A stretch of DNA of 64,000 bases from Jaminaea rosea (lineage: Eukaryota; Basidiomycota; Exobasidiomycetes; Microstromatales). The notes under the pieces were generated by a model that saw nothing but the letters and a program-made list of their open reading frames with translations, had not been told where the DNA came from and did no database searches. The stretch is taken from contig NW_020289976.1 in the NCBI RefSeq assembly GCF_003144245.1, positions 1,302,001 through 1,366,000 on the forward strand, read 5' to 3'. Shown piece after piece: positions 31,626-41,900 of the stretch. Both the position numbers and the translations under genes were made by a program. How positions within the stretch are numbered: the first letter of the stretch is position 1; each line of letters begins with the position of its first letter.

Positions 31626-33761
31626 ATGCTTCGACACAAGCTCACCTTCCATCGAGATCGCCTCCTTGGGCGAGACCGCGACGACAGCAAACGTCACAGC
31701 CCTTCGCCCATCGTTGAGGAACAGCAAACGAGAGACGACTCACACTCCGGCTCGGTCTCTCCACCTCGTTCGACCCACAGCAGCAATAGCGACGCAGGCA
31801 TGAGAGTAAAGAGCCTCGAGGTGGCTTTATCCATCTTGCCACCCAAGCTTAAGGGTACCAGGCCGAGCGATGTTCAGCAGCAGCTGCCTTGGCAAAGACA
31901 GGCTCGCAAGCCCCGTCTCCTCGGTCCTCTCACCCGCCTCACCCACCGCCAAAGCAAAGACTCCATCTGGGGATCGCCGCTAAATGAAGAAGCCGTTGCC
32001 TTGGGCCTCGTCTCACCAGTAGACCGTGATGATGCGACTCCGACGCCCTCAAATGCTCGCCCGCTTGCCACCAAGAACTTGAGCCCTCGTCGCATCATCA
32101 AGCCATCCGCATCAGTCATGAGCCTTCGTGGCATGTTCAAGCTGCCGCAAGTGACGGAAGAGTCAGCAGTCAAGAACAACTCGCTCAAGCAGAGCTTCTC
32201 GGCAGGCTCACCTCATCCGATCGCCACACCTGGCTCTTCGAATCTCAGAGTGCCAGGCGCTCACAAGCAAGACAGCTTTGGGAAGCGCCTCTCCCGCCGC
32301 CTCTCCGACAAAGCTCCAAACTGGCGTGGCTCGCGCGTATCTGTCGTGTCTAACCGCAGCTACTCTACCTTTCAGCTCGAAGACGTCCAAGCTGCGCTCG
32401 AGATGGCGCCGATGCCTCCTCCTCGCCCATTGCGCCGTCCACGCTCATTCTCGCCCCTCGACGTCTCCCCTTCATTGTCCCCAGGATCATCTGGCGAGCA
32501 CTCAACGCTGAGGGGGACGCGAAACGGCACACCTCTTCCCGCCCTTTCTCTACGATCCGTGCGCTCAGCTCAGCAGCTTGCCAAGTTGCAAAGCCGGAGC
32601 TCTTCGCCACACAACGAGCGACGTCAAGAGCATGCGGCTGTCTGTCGCACGACATTACCGCATCAACGCCGTCATTACCCCCCTCGACCACCTGCACCTA
32701 CAGCTCCTCTCCCACCGACGCCACCCTCCCCTGGCATGTCCCGTCTGCCTAGCCTTACTCCGGCCTGCTTCGATCCTCTTCTGCCGCCTACACCAGTCTC
32801 TTCTGTCCCTTCATTCAGCAGCGCGGTCACCTCGGTGGCTCAGAACGGCTGGAACCAGGATGAAAGAGCAGTCAGGGAGCGACAGGCCGGCCTCACACTC
32901 ACGTCGTCTCCACTTCTTCGTGGGAAAGGCATCTCACAGCCAAGCACGACCGACTCGAAGCATCCTGACTGCTCTTCAGTTGATTCGCCCACGGATGTGC
33001 CATTGAGTGCCTCGACCTGGCCATCGGACTCCTTCTGCGACGATGAGATCGACAATGAGGTCGGAGAGAGCACGAGCACTTGCTTCGACAGCGGCAGCAA
33101 CAGGCTCACCACACCTGCGACCAGCATGACAGCCTCATCTCGTCCATCCGTTCCACCTCGCTCGAGCAACAGCGTCAGCAGCAAAACCCGAAGCGAGAAT
33201 GGCTGTGTGGTCAGGCGCGGAAGTGGCGCTGCCTCGTACGCCTCATCAACTGCAGCCAGCAGGACGCCCTTGGGCAAGACTCGCAGCATCGTCTTCGCCA
33301 AGCCTCTCCCTCCTAGACCATACCGCTCTGTAAAGGCTCGACCTCCCACGCCGGCTACAGCTCTCAGCAGTCTCAATGGCGTCAAGCAGCGCAATGCTTT
33401 ACCTCCGCTGCCCGCGAATGGTCACGTCGCTGCGTATGTCAAGGCTGGACCCGCGGCTTCAAGGCACAAGAGGGGTATTAGTGGAAGCTCGCGAGCTGAG
33501 GGCCGATCCAGGACAAATACGTATGAGTGGGATCCTGAGACGAAGGTGAGCAGGCGAATGGGGCGAGCAGAGATGGTGGGTCGCGACACTGACACTTCTC
33601 GATTGCTGCTCGGCTTCCTTGCGTTGCGCAGACGATCATCGGAGCCTACCTCGCAGGCAAGTGAGTACGAGCTAGAGCCGATGAAAAGAGCGCCACGATC
33701 CAGACGGCAAAGACTGATCAATCCGCCTGTTGCTGCCTCGACCCTCAAAGCCGCCCGATGA
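31626..33761 (+). CDS. Orphan Ser/Pro-rich disordered protein
   Basis: One open frame of 711 codons begins MLRHKLTFHRDRLLGRDRDD. The product is rich in Ser, Pro, Arg and Thr. It has many SP/TP sites and proline clusters such as PPRPPAPTAPLPPTPPSP, and no membrane helix or recognised domain. It could be a scaffold or cortical protein, but no function can be given. A good intron candidate at 33546-33631 (GTGAGC donor, GCGCAG acceptor, 86 nt) would replace the last 71 residues with TIIGAYLAGK and end at 33664, giving 650 residues. The unspliced frame is also open, so the true C-terminus is uncertain. Confidence 0.75.
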   Translation: MLRHKLTFHRDRLLGRDRDDSKRHSPSPIVEEQQTRDDSHSGSVSPPRSTHSSNSDAGMRVKSLEVALSILPPKLKGTRPSDVQQQLPWQRQARKPRLLGPLTRLTHRQSKDSIWGSPLNEEAVALGLVSPVDRDDATPTPSNARPLATKNLSPRRIIKPSASVMSLRGMFKLPQVTEESAVKNNSLKQSFSAGSPHPIATPGSSNLRVPGAHKQDSFGKRLSRRLSDKAPNWRGSRVSVVSNRSYSTFQLEDVQAALEMAPMPPPRPLRRPRSFSPLDVSPSLSPGSSGEHSTLRGTRNGTPLPALSLRSVRSAQQLAKLQSRSSSPHNERRQEHAAVCRTTLPHQRRHYPPRPPAPTAPLPPTPPSPGMSRLPSLTPACFDPLLPPTPVSSVPSFSSAVTSVAQNGWNQDERAVRERQAGLTLTSSPLLRGKGISQPSTTDSKHPDCSSVDSPTDVPLSASTWPSDSFCDDEIDNEVGESTSTCFDSGSNRLTTPATSMTASSRPSVPPRSSNSVSSKTRSENGCVVRRGSGAASYASSTAASRTPLGKTRSIVFAKPLPPRPYRSVKARPPTPATALSSLNGVKQRNALPPLPANGHVAAYVKAGPAASRHKRGISGSSRAEGRSRTNTYEWDPETKVSRRMGRAEMVGRDTDTSRLLLGFLALRRRSSEPTSQASEYELEPMKRAPRSRRQRLINPPVAASTLKAAR

Positions 33762-34232
33762 CGGGCAGGAACTCGGGCACGTCATGATCCCATCTTCTTG
33801 TCTGGCCTCTACTCCCTCCCACGTCACCTCCCGTCCCTTGTTCATCTCCACGTTCTCACAACTCTGATGTATATGTAGCTTTCCGTCTCGCCGTGTCACA
33901 TGAATCTCCGACTCCTTAGAAGCTCCTCATTGTCACCTTCCCTCAATACATCGCAATTCCAGCTGCCAGCACTTCCACCCTCGATCAAGGACGACGCGAC
34001 GTCACTCGAGAGAGTCTGAGACTGCCTTCCGCTCGCCTACTGTCTCACGAGATCTGCTTCCGCCGATGGTGACGCGTCGAGAACATATGAGACTGCGGAT
34101 GCAATCGACAAATCCTCGGAGGCAATCTCACGATGAAGCTGAGCTGATGCCAGAGCGGTAGGCCGGCCGCTCGTAACACCTTCTCCTGGTCCTTACCACG
34201 ATCGTCATCTCACCTATCCTCTCTCGCCCGCG
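33762..34232. other. Intergenic region between two orphan genes
   Basis: This 471-bp stretch holds the 3' flank of the Ser/Pro-rich gene and the promoter of the 34233 gene. Nothing else is recognised. Confidence 0.55.
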
Positions 34233-36290
34233 ATGCCTCAATCACCCTTCTTCGCCTACCAGGTGACCCTGACCATCGCGCTTGACCCTGACAACCATAC
34301 CTCGATCTTTTCCCGAGTAGGCCTGCCACCCAGCAGCGCCGACAGTGCCCCTGTTACACTCTTCCATATCCCAACAGAAATATTCGACTCCCCCTCCCAA
34401 ACACGCTGGCTCTCCTCGACAGCAGAGGAGCGTGCCGCTCACATCCGCCTGCAGCAGAGCAGGATGCCTCAGCACAAAAAGGAGGTGGCCGCGCATGTGG
34501 CCATGAGCCTCTCGCTGGGTAGAATGGTGGGGACGCTGGCTACTGCGCTGGGCTTACCGTACGGGTGGGAGCTGAGAGTACAAGGTGGGAGGAAGGTGGT
34601 AGAGTGCGGTACTGCAGAGGATAACGGAGGCTTGCATGACATGACATTGGCTGAATTTCTTTGTCGACCTGCAACATCGAGAGGACGGACGACGGTCGCT
34701 GCTACAATACGCTGGCCTAACATCGACGTTTCCGGCGCCGTATATACTTCCAATATGGGTGATCGCAACAGCGCGTTCATGTTCTCGACCCTCCTCCTCG
34801 GCCTCTCCAGCGCACACGCGGCGCAGACTGACGACAAGAAGCACAGCTACGAGCAACTCTGCCCGCCCAAGTGCAGCATCACGGGAGCAGAGATAGACAA
34901 CAGTGGCGCCTACCTCTTGCCCCGAGAGATGGCCGACTGGCGTATCACGTGGACGCTGCGAGGCTTGCAGGAGGCGTTGCACCCTTTTGAGGGCGAGTTG
35001 CCACGGAAGCTGGAGGACGCGCTTGGATGTTGCCGAGGGGCTGGGATCGTTGCGGCTTCGAGATCGAAAGGTGCGAACCTCGAGCCGCAGCCCGAGGCGT
35101 ACTGCCTCAAGCTCATGAGCAGGGCAAGGCGCAACTTCCGTACTCGCCTGCCGCTCGCCCCGGAGCTGGCTCGGGCTGTCCAGCTGCAATACCTTTGGCT
35201 CCTCCCGCATGCTGAGCAGGCGCATTGGATCGAGTCAAGGCCAATGCCCAGCAGCTTGGAAGAAGCCACGACTAACTCGAGTGGGAAGGGAAGGAGTCTG
35301 GCGACCGACCTGAGTCACACGGCGCGTCTACCGGCCTTGATCGTCGCTGCGGCGCGTTTCGCTTACGAGCGCTTCGCAACCGGAGCACTGCAGGACATCT
35401 TCAAGGCTAGGGCGCTACTGATGGCCGAGGAGGTCGAGAGGCAGCAGAGCAGCGAGGCTGGCATGGAGATCGAGGGCCAGCTCAAGGGATTGGGCATCGA
35501 TGTTGACCCATCGTCGGCCGTAGCGGGCGACTTTGTCCACTTCAAGAGGCCATCAGGATCGGAGAAGACTTCACCAGCAACATCGGTGATCCCATTCCCA
35601 ACCATCCAAAGGTCGGACCACCATGCAGAGATCAGGGACGAGCACCTTCTAGATGACGTTCACGGCATCCACGATGAGTACCATGATGAGATCCAAGGAG
35701 CCGCCGATTATGGTGCCATGGACACCGACGAAACCGGAGTGGACGCTCATGAGACCGCACTGCGGCGCATCAGCGCCCTTTCCCACGCCTTCGACGCTCT
35801 CTGGACCAACGGCAGTGCAATCGAGCTCAATCGCACCCTCACTCCCTCGAAGGAGGAGCGAAAACAACGCCACTTCGTCTCTCTTGCCTCGCGCTTGGCA
35901 ATCTGGTACGCGCGGCTGTCAGCTCGCTGCGTACTCACGCACGACGCAGGGATGCGCTGCCTTGTCGACCAATTCGTCGGGCTGGAGCGACTAGCGGCGG
36001 CAGTGCATCGAAGTGAGCCTGAAGTCATTCGTCGTCGTAGTCCTCGCCTTACTGAAAGCGCGCCACACCGGAATGAGGAAGCGCAGCTCTTCCTTCGTTG
36101 CCTCGAGCAGGCAGGGGTAGACTTTGAGGAGCTAGACGCCTACTTCTCTGGCGGGGCCTCGGGTAGGTGGGATGTTTCGTCGAGGACTGTGGGGGTGCAG
36201 ATTAAGAAGCAGCAGGGGGCAGTGTTCTACGCTGTTTGGCCTCTGGTGGCTGCTGGCGAGATGGACGGTGTGCCCAAGAGGAGGCGATGA
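34233..36290 (+). CDS. Orphan protein of 685 residues
   Basis: A single uninterrupted frame begins MPQSPFFAYQVTLTIALDPD. I do not recognise a domain. The first ~190 residues look globular (alternating hydrophobic strands, YGWELRVQGGRKVVE). A Cys pair stands in CPPKCSITGAEID. A mostly helical stretch rich in Ala and Leu follows, then an acidic His/Asp/Glu-rich linker (DEHLLDDVHGIHDEYHDE). A second helical part, RRISALSHAFDALW to FLRCLEQAGVDFEELDAYF, comes before the basic C-terminus PKRRR. There is no signal peptide or clear membrane helix, so it is likely soluble, perhaps nuclear from the basic end. Length and composition support a real gene; the function is unknown. Confidence 0.75.
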   Translation: MPQSPFFAYQVTLTIALDPDNHTSIFSRVGLPPSSADSAPVTLFHIPTEIFDSPSQTRWLSSTAEERAAHIRLQQSRMPQHKKEVAAHVAMSLSLGRMVGTLATALGLPYGWELRVQGGRKVVECGTAEDNGGLHDMTLAEFLCRPATSRGRTTVAATIRWPNIDVSGAVYTSNMGDRNSAFMFSTLLLGLSSAHAAQTDDKKHSYEQLCPPKCSITGAEIDNSGAYLLPREMADWRITWTLRGLQEALHPFEGELPRKLEDALGCCRGAGIVAASRSKGANLEPQPEAYCLKLMSRARRNFRTRLPLAPELARAVQLQYLWLLPHAEQAHWIESRPMPSSLEEATTNSSGKGRSLATDLSHTARLPALIVAAARFAYERFATGALQDIFKARALLMAEEVERQQSSEAGMEIEGQLKGLGIDVDPSSAVAGDFVHFKRPSGSEKTSPATSVIPFPTIQRSDHHAEIRDEHLLDDVHGIHDEYHDEIQGAADYGAMDTDETGVDAHETALRRISALSHAFDALWTNGSAIELNRTLTPSKEERKQRHFVSLASRLAIWYARLSARCVLTHDAGMRCLVDQFVGLERLAAAVHRSEPEVIRRRSPRLTESAPHRNEEAQLFLRCLEQAGVDFEELDAYFSGGASGRWDVSSRTVGVQIKKQQGAVFYAVWPLVAAGEMDGVPKRRR

Positions 36291-36492
36291 TGGGTGTGAG
36301 GGAAGCAGAAGTGAGCACGTTGTGGACAGGGCATGGGCAGTACCTTAAGCCGTCGGTCAGTCAGCTTTCGCCCGCCCGGGTGAGATGTAGCGTTATCCTG
36401 GGATGTATTCGACGCGATGAAGACTTCTCCACTCGTGAGTACAAACGACCTGCAGCTTTCCTCGCTGTTCGCGGCTCTACCCATTGTACGCA

Positions 36493-37468
36493 TCAGTCGG
36501 CCTTGGCGGCGGCTTTCTCGTCCTCCTTCTTCTCATCCTTGTCCGCGGCCGCAGCTGCTGCGTCGGCCTTGGGCTCCTCCTCCTTCTTCTCCGCTGATGA
36601 TGCTGGCGCTGCTGCCTCCTCAGTCTTGCCGCCGTCGGTGGAGGGGGCCGCCTCTGACGAGCTGCCAGTGTTGCCCTTCTGCGCCGCCTCGAAGTGCGAC
36701 TTGAATTGATTGGCGTCTGGGCGAGCGCGGCGAAAGTGATGTGGTCAGTTCTCTCCAGGATCCCTCGCCGTGGGCGGCACTGTCTCGCACTCACTCTCCG
36801 AATTGGCAAAGCGAATGGCAAGCGTGCAAGCCACCGGCTCGCCGTCCGAGACGTCTGCGGTAACGCTGTAGACCCACGAGCGGTCTGAACCGACGTTGGG
36901 CGAGAGCTTGAGCGAGGGCAGAACTAAGAACAAAGGATTGAAGGGTAGACGTCAGGTCTCTGTATGCCGCGAGGACGCCCAGCTCGACGCCTTGGATCTG
37001 CTACTCACCGTAGTGGTTTGCACAGACCTTGAGCGTCTTGTCTCTCCTCATGACCAGCCTCGTCTTGCCTGACTCCTTGTGCTTGAGCAGACGAACATCT
37101 CCTGTGCCACGCTCCTTCCACTCCTTGTTCTCGTTGTCGTAGCGGAACAGCTTGGCTCGACTGCGGTCGAGGAGGGTGGCGATGAGGGAGCAAGGCGTGA
37201 GCATGGCGACGTAGCTCGCTGGCTATCCGCTCACTCCCTGCTCACATCTTGAACGTAACCTCTTCGTCCTCCTCGTGCGTCTTTGTTTCGACCTTGTCAG
37301 CCTCCGAGAGCTGGACGATGGGCTCGTAGTTGGCCGTCGACTCCTCCTCCTGCGTAAGGGCGACAGGATGGGCAGGAGATCAGCAAGCGCCTCTCTCAAG
37401 AGGGTAGGAGGGCGCACTACACTCACTCCGGTACCAGCCAGGACATCTTTGTTCTCGGTGTCAGCCAT
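36493..37468 (-). CDS. Ran-binding protein 1 (Yrb1-type)
   Basis: Exons 37468-37427, 37349-37246, 37160-37009, 36923-36795 and 36716-36493 encode 216 residues. RanBP1 binds Ran-GTP and, with RanGAP, releases it from export complexes at the cytoplasmic face of the nuclear pore. The Ran-binding domain runs from about residue 18 to 150. It reads YEPIVQL, then [16 protein letters not shown] across the second intron, [36 protein letters not shown] and [12 protein letters not shown], all hallmark segments. The C-terminal tail is Lys/Glu/Ala-rich. The first exon is 42 nt with start context CACCATGG. The five exons join in frame at phases 0, 2, 1 and 1. Confidence 0.95.
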
Positions 37469-37469
37469 G

Positions 37470-37482
37470 GTGTGTGTGTGTG
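37470..37482 (+). repeat. GT dinucleotide repeat in RanBP1 5' leader
   Basis: About six GT units directly abut the RanBP1 start codon, so the mRNA would carry a CA repeat just before ACCATGG. Confidence 0.8.
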
Positions 37483-37572
37483 TGATGCCGTTGAGCAGTA
37501 AAGAGGTAGTAAGATGTAAGAGTACGAAGTGTTGGTTGAGAAGATTGGTGGAACTCGCCGCCTCGTCGTCGT

Positions 37573-37593
37573 CCGCCGCCGCCGCCGCCGCCG
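37573..37593 (+). repeat. CCG trinucleotide repeat (7 units)
   Basis: Seven CCG units are followed by CTG/TTGC units, upstream of RanBP1. This looks like a simple microsatellite. Confidence 0.8.
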
Positions 37594-38965
37594 CTGCTGC
37601 TTGCTTGCTTGCTTGACTTGCCGCCCGCTCAGGCTCAAGGCTCAACGCAACGCAACGCCCCTCTCGCCGACGGACTCGCGCGCAGGCTCAGCCTCAGCCT
37701 CAGCTCGAGCTCGAGCAAGCAAGCGTCGAGGCACAAAGGGCAAGAGCTCAGGGTTGGACCACTCAAGAGAAGCCTGAAAGGGCAAGTCAACAAGCGTTGT
37801 TCACAAGTGAGGTCAGACTGTGAGACAGCATGGATGCGAAGGTATGGTATCATGGTCTCAACCGTGTCATCGTCGAGGAACAGTGGCTTCCTTACCACAG
37901 GATCACGAGGTTCGACGTCTTCCTCCCCCTCCTTCTCCTCTATCGTTGCCCTTGATATTTCGCATCTCGTCGCAATAGCACCACTACCTTCCTATTTTGA
38001 CTCACTCCCGTCTCTCGATCCCATCGCACCTTCCACGCTTCATTTCATTTGTGCACCGTCCTCTCACCCCCCTGCTTTTTCGAATGCGCCGCCCGCCTTC
38101 GCTCGTCTGAGTCGACTGCTCGACGCCCCTCTGCCAAAGTGCCTGCCTGCATCGGTGGTCGCGTCTCAGGAGGAGGGCAGCAAGCAGTCGGGCAGCCTAG
38201 GCAGCAGGCTAGTGAGAGAGCGAGCGAATGGCCGCGGAGAAGCCTGCGCCCTACCTCGTCTCGTCCGCCGGCTACTTCGAGCGTCGTGGGCAGGCAGGCG
38301 TTGAGGACAGGCAGGGACAACTTTGTCTTCCTCCTCCAATCTCTCGTTACCACTACCTCGCCACCCCTCCTGCCTCTCCCCTCCCCTTTTCCTTTTCCCC
38401 CCTTCACTTTCCCTTTCACCCTCGCACAGTCGCTGCAAAGCCGACTCGAAGTCTGCAATCACCCAGCGGCCCCTCTCCACAAACGCATCGCCGGAACCCC
38501 TTTGAATCGTCGCGACCTCTCTGAGAGAAAGACGCGACACGAAGGAGAGCGCTCATCGCAGCACCTCGCATTTCCCTGGCGGATCAACGACCTTCTGCGA
38601 CACTACACGCCTCGATTCAGCCAGCGTCATCGAACGCAGCAAGGCCCGCAACCATTCTACGCCGACTATCGCGCCCATCAGGCCAATATAGAACCGTCGG
38701 GTAGCCGTCGCCGCCGACCTTCGCCGCCCACGAACGCCCTCTTCGCTCTTGCGCCCTCATTTCCACGACGTTGCTCCGGCCGGCTTGACCACTACACAGC
38801 CTTTCGTCCTCCCTCTTCTGTCTCCCTAGCCTCCGTGCTCGCCACTGTTCCCTCGCCTCGCTACCCGGCCCCCTCTGTATCCATCGACCCTCGACCCATC
38901 AACCCCTCGAGACGCTCCCTTCCGCCCTTCACCCATACATCGACTGTTCTCACATTCCCTCCAAT

Positions 38966-41900
38966 ATGGCAACCAGCTCGTCGTCTGCATCGGTCGAGAG
39001 CAAGGAGAGGGAGGACAGGATCCTGGCGGCGAAAAAGAAGGTGAGCATGCTGCGGGGCGAGAGTTCTCATCTACCGCCCACCACACATCCATGGAATTGA
39101 CACATTGCTTCCCTTGCGCCCCCCTCTCACAGCTCAAGACATACCGAGCGAAGCAAGCAAAGCAAGCAGAGATGGAGAGGGCCAAGCGCAACTCCATCTC
39201 GCTCACAGCTGCTCAGGCCAAGCGTGCCTCTGCGAACATTGCCCTCGCCGTCGAGTCCAAGATCGTGCAGGCAGCCAGAGATTCGCAAGACAGCATGCAT
39301 GCTTTTTCCTTCGCGACACCGCCACCATCTGCCACTCATTCGCATGCTCGAAATCATTCTCGTACTCACTCTCGTGCTGGACACGGGAGAGGTCACTCGA
39401 GGACAGGTTCCATCTCTATCACCGCAGACAGCATGGCTTCAACGGCCGTCAACGCCCTTGCCTCGAGCCTTCAGTCACCATATCGCAACTCAACTTCAAC
39501 GCCTTCATCTGCCACTCCCTTAGCACACTCAGCAAATACTCGCCCGACATCCTTTGTCGCCTCGAGCCGGCGACATTCAAGGAACCTCAGCATTCACCAG
39601 CCTTCACGACCACTGAGCGGCGCAGCACTCGGCGCGGCTTCATCATCGTCGGCAGGCAATGCCAACATCCTGGCCGTAGAGCGAGGGCCGGACGCCTTTG
39701 GTCCCAGTGGCAAGCCGTCTGACTGGCAAGACGTCGACGAAGCAAAGCTGCAGCCTGCTTTTGCGCTTTCGCCCTCCGTCACGCCCAAGGCCCAGCCCAA
39801 GCCGCTAGATGATCCGCAGGGCATTGCCGGCAGCCAAAGCGCCGACTCATTCTTGAGCCACAGTCGCAGGCCCTCGCGTCACTCTCGCAAAGCGTCGCTG
39901 GCCACGAAGAGGGAAAGCATGGAGATCATGGGCGGCCTAGGCTTCCCATCGTCGGTGGACAGCGGACTCAACTCTCGAGCTAGCCGCCGCTTCAGCTCGA
40001 ATCGCCATTCCGGTATTCAGTCCGCCAGCCTCCTCTTTGGCGGCGGCGACAGCAACCGTCGCAGTGGCGTGCGTGACTTTGACTGGAGGGGATCGTATGG
40101 TAACCCGTCTGAGCGAGACGTTGACGGCGATGACGGAGGAGACGACCGTCGAACAGCATTGGAGAAGCTTGAGGGCAAAAAAGCAGGCGTATCCTCCCCT
40201 CACACGCCTTCCGACCGACGTCACTCGAGGCAAAGTAGCGTCCAGCTTCCCACCTTCGATGAGATCCACGGCGAGGAGGGAATGGACAGACGATCGACGA
40301 TCAATCTGCTCGAGGCCAATGAGCGATCCACTGAGGAGCAGTCAATTCGCTCCAACGCCACGCTCCTCTCTCCCAACGTCGGCATGACTTCTTCGCAATC
40401 GCTGCCGGAGCTCAGCGCGCAGAAGAGCCCGAGAACAAGGCCAGCGTCGCTCTTCATATCCACCGACAATGCACAAGCCGAGGGACTTACGACTCTCGTC
40501 GAGGAGGAAGAGGAGGACGAGACCAACTCGCCGCTGAAGGAGCGCAAAGCAATGGACTTCATCAAGGGCATCGGCGCCGTCGAGGACGAGGCAGCCCAAC
40601 AGCGACGTCGCGAGGCCGAGCTGGAAACGGCCCAACGTACAAGGCGACTCGGCCTTCAGCCCAAGCCCCTCAAGCTCAAGAGCCGACCCACCAGCCTCTA
40701 CGTCGCCTCGAGCGTTCAGCGAGCCGCTGGTTTGCCGCAGCTGAACGAGTCGTCGGGCGATGCAGATGACGAAGAGACCGACACAGTGGAAAGCCAGAGC
40801 TCCCTGGCTCCATCAGAATCCCTTGGCGAGTTGTCACGCGGCTGGTCAATGCCGCGTTCGCAATCGTCCGAGGCGACTAAGAAGCTCAACAGGCGCTCAA
40901 TGCCACTCGGCTCCCTTCGACCTCTCAACATGGCAAGCGCCGTTGCCCGCATCAACGCCATTCCTGAGGCGCAAGGTGACGACCCCCCTTCGCCACCGAA
41001 CACCTCCAACCGTCCTGGCATGCGAGCGCTGAGACTCGGCAGTCAATCGTCCACCGGGTCAGTGAGCAGCGATGGGACCGTGGGCAATGGATTCCACACG
41101 CCGGGCGCTAAGAAGCCATCATCGACCTCTCGCTCTGCGGACGCCGTGTCGCCTGTCACGAACCGCCGATCTAGCATCATCTACAAGCCGTCATCGTCTT
41201 CACCGACCACGCCAAATGAGATCTCGCTTCCTGCGTCCTCGTCATCCTCATCGATTTCAACTTCAGCCTCAGCCTCAACGATGGCCATTATCGACGAGCT
41301 CAAGGCCAAGAACTTGCGTGACACTGGCACTCTCGAGATGCTCCGTGGCCAAGTGGACGCTGCCAATGCTCAGCTGAAGCAAGAGACAGAACGAGCGGCC
41401 CTCGAGTACTCGCAGCTAGAGCAGCGCATGGCCGAAGAGAAGCGTGCACTCACCTCGCGCATCGACGAGCTCGAATCTGCGCATCAGGAGCGTCTGGCCC
41501 AGTTGGAGCAAGAGAAGGAGGCTGGTGCAGCCGAGATGCGCCAGCAAATGGAGGATCTCGAGGCAGAGCGCGACATGTTGGCAGACGACGTCGACGGTTG
41601 GCGCACGCGCTGCACAGGTCTCGAGAAGTCACTGCGCGACGAGCGGGCTAACACCGAGTCAGAGCGCCAAAGGGTCGCCTCTCTCCACCTGCACATCAAG
41701 TCTCTCCAGGCCAGAATGCGTCAGGAAGGTCTCGAGGTAGCTTCCACGCCTACAGGGAGCGATGACTCTCCCTCACGTAGCCTAACCATTCCTGCGGATG
41801 TTATCATGGCGCTCAAGAGTCCCGCGCTCGACCCCAACGCGCCGCCCTCAAGCAGCTACTTCCCTCCAGGTGCCAGCTCGTCGGAGCTGCCCAACCCGCA

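Larger units (their letters stand above)
37469..38965. other. Gene-free 1.5-kb divergent promoter region
   Basis: This lies between the divergent starts of RanBP1 and the golgin-like gene. It contains short tandem repeats near the RanBP1 start (a GT run, CCG triplets and TTGC units at 37599-37614) and long C/T-rich stretches near the plus-strand gene. A 331-codon frame at 38049-39044 overlaps the next start codon in another phase. It is Arg/Pro/Ser-rich and I regard it as chance. Confidence 0.55.

Noticed and set aside
38049-39044. A 331-codon plus-strand frame upstream of the golgin-like gene
   Set aside because: It is Arg/Pro/Ser-rich without conserved segments and overlaps the true start codon and first intron in another phase.
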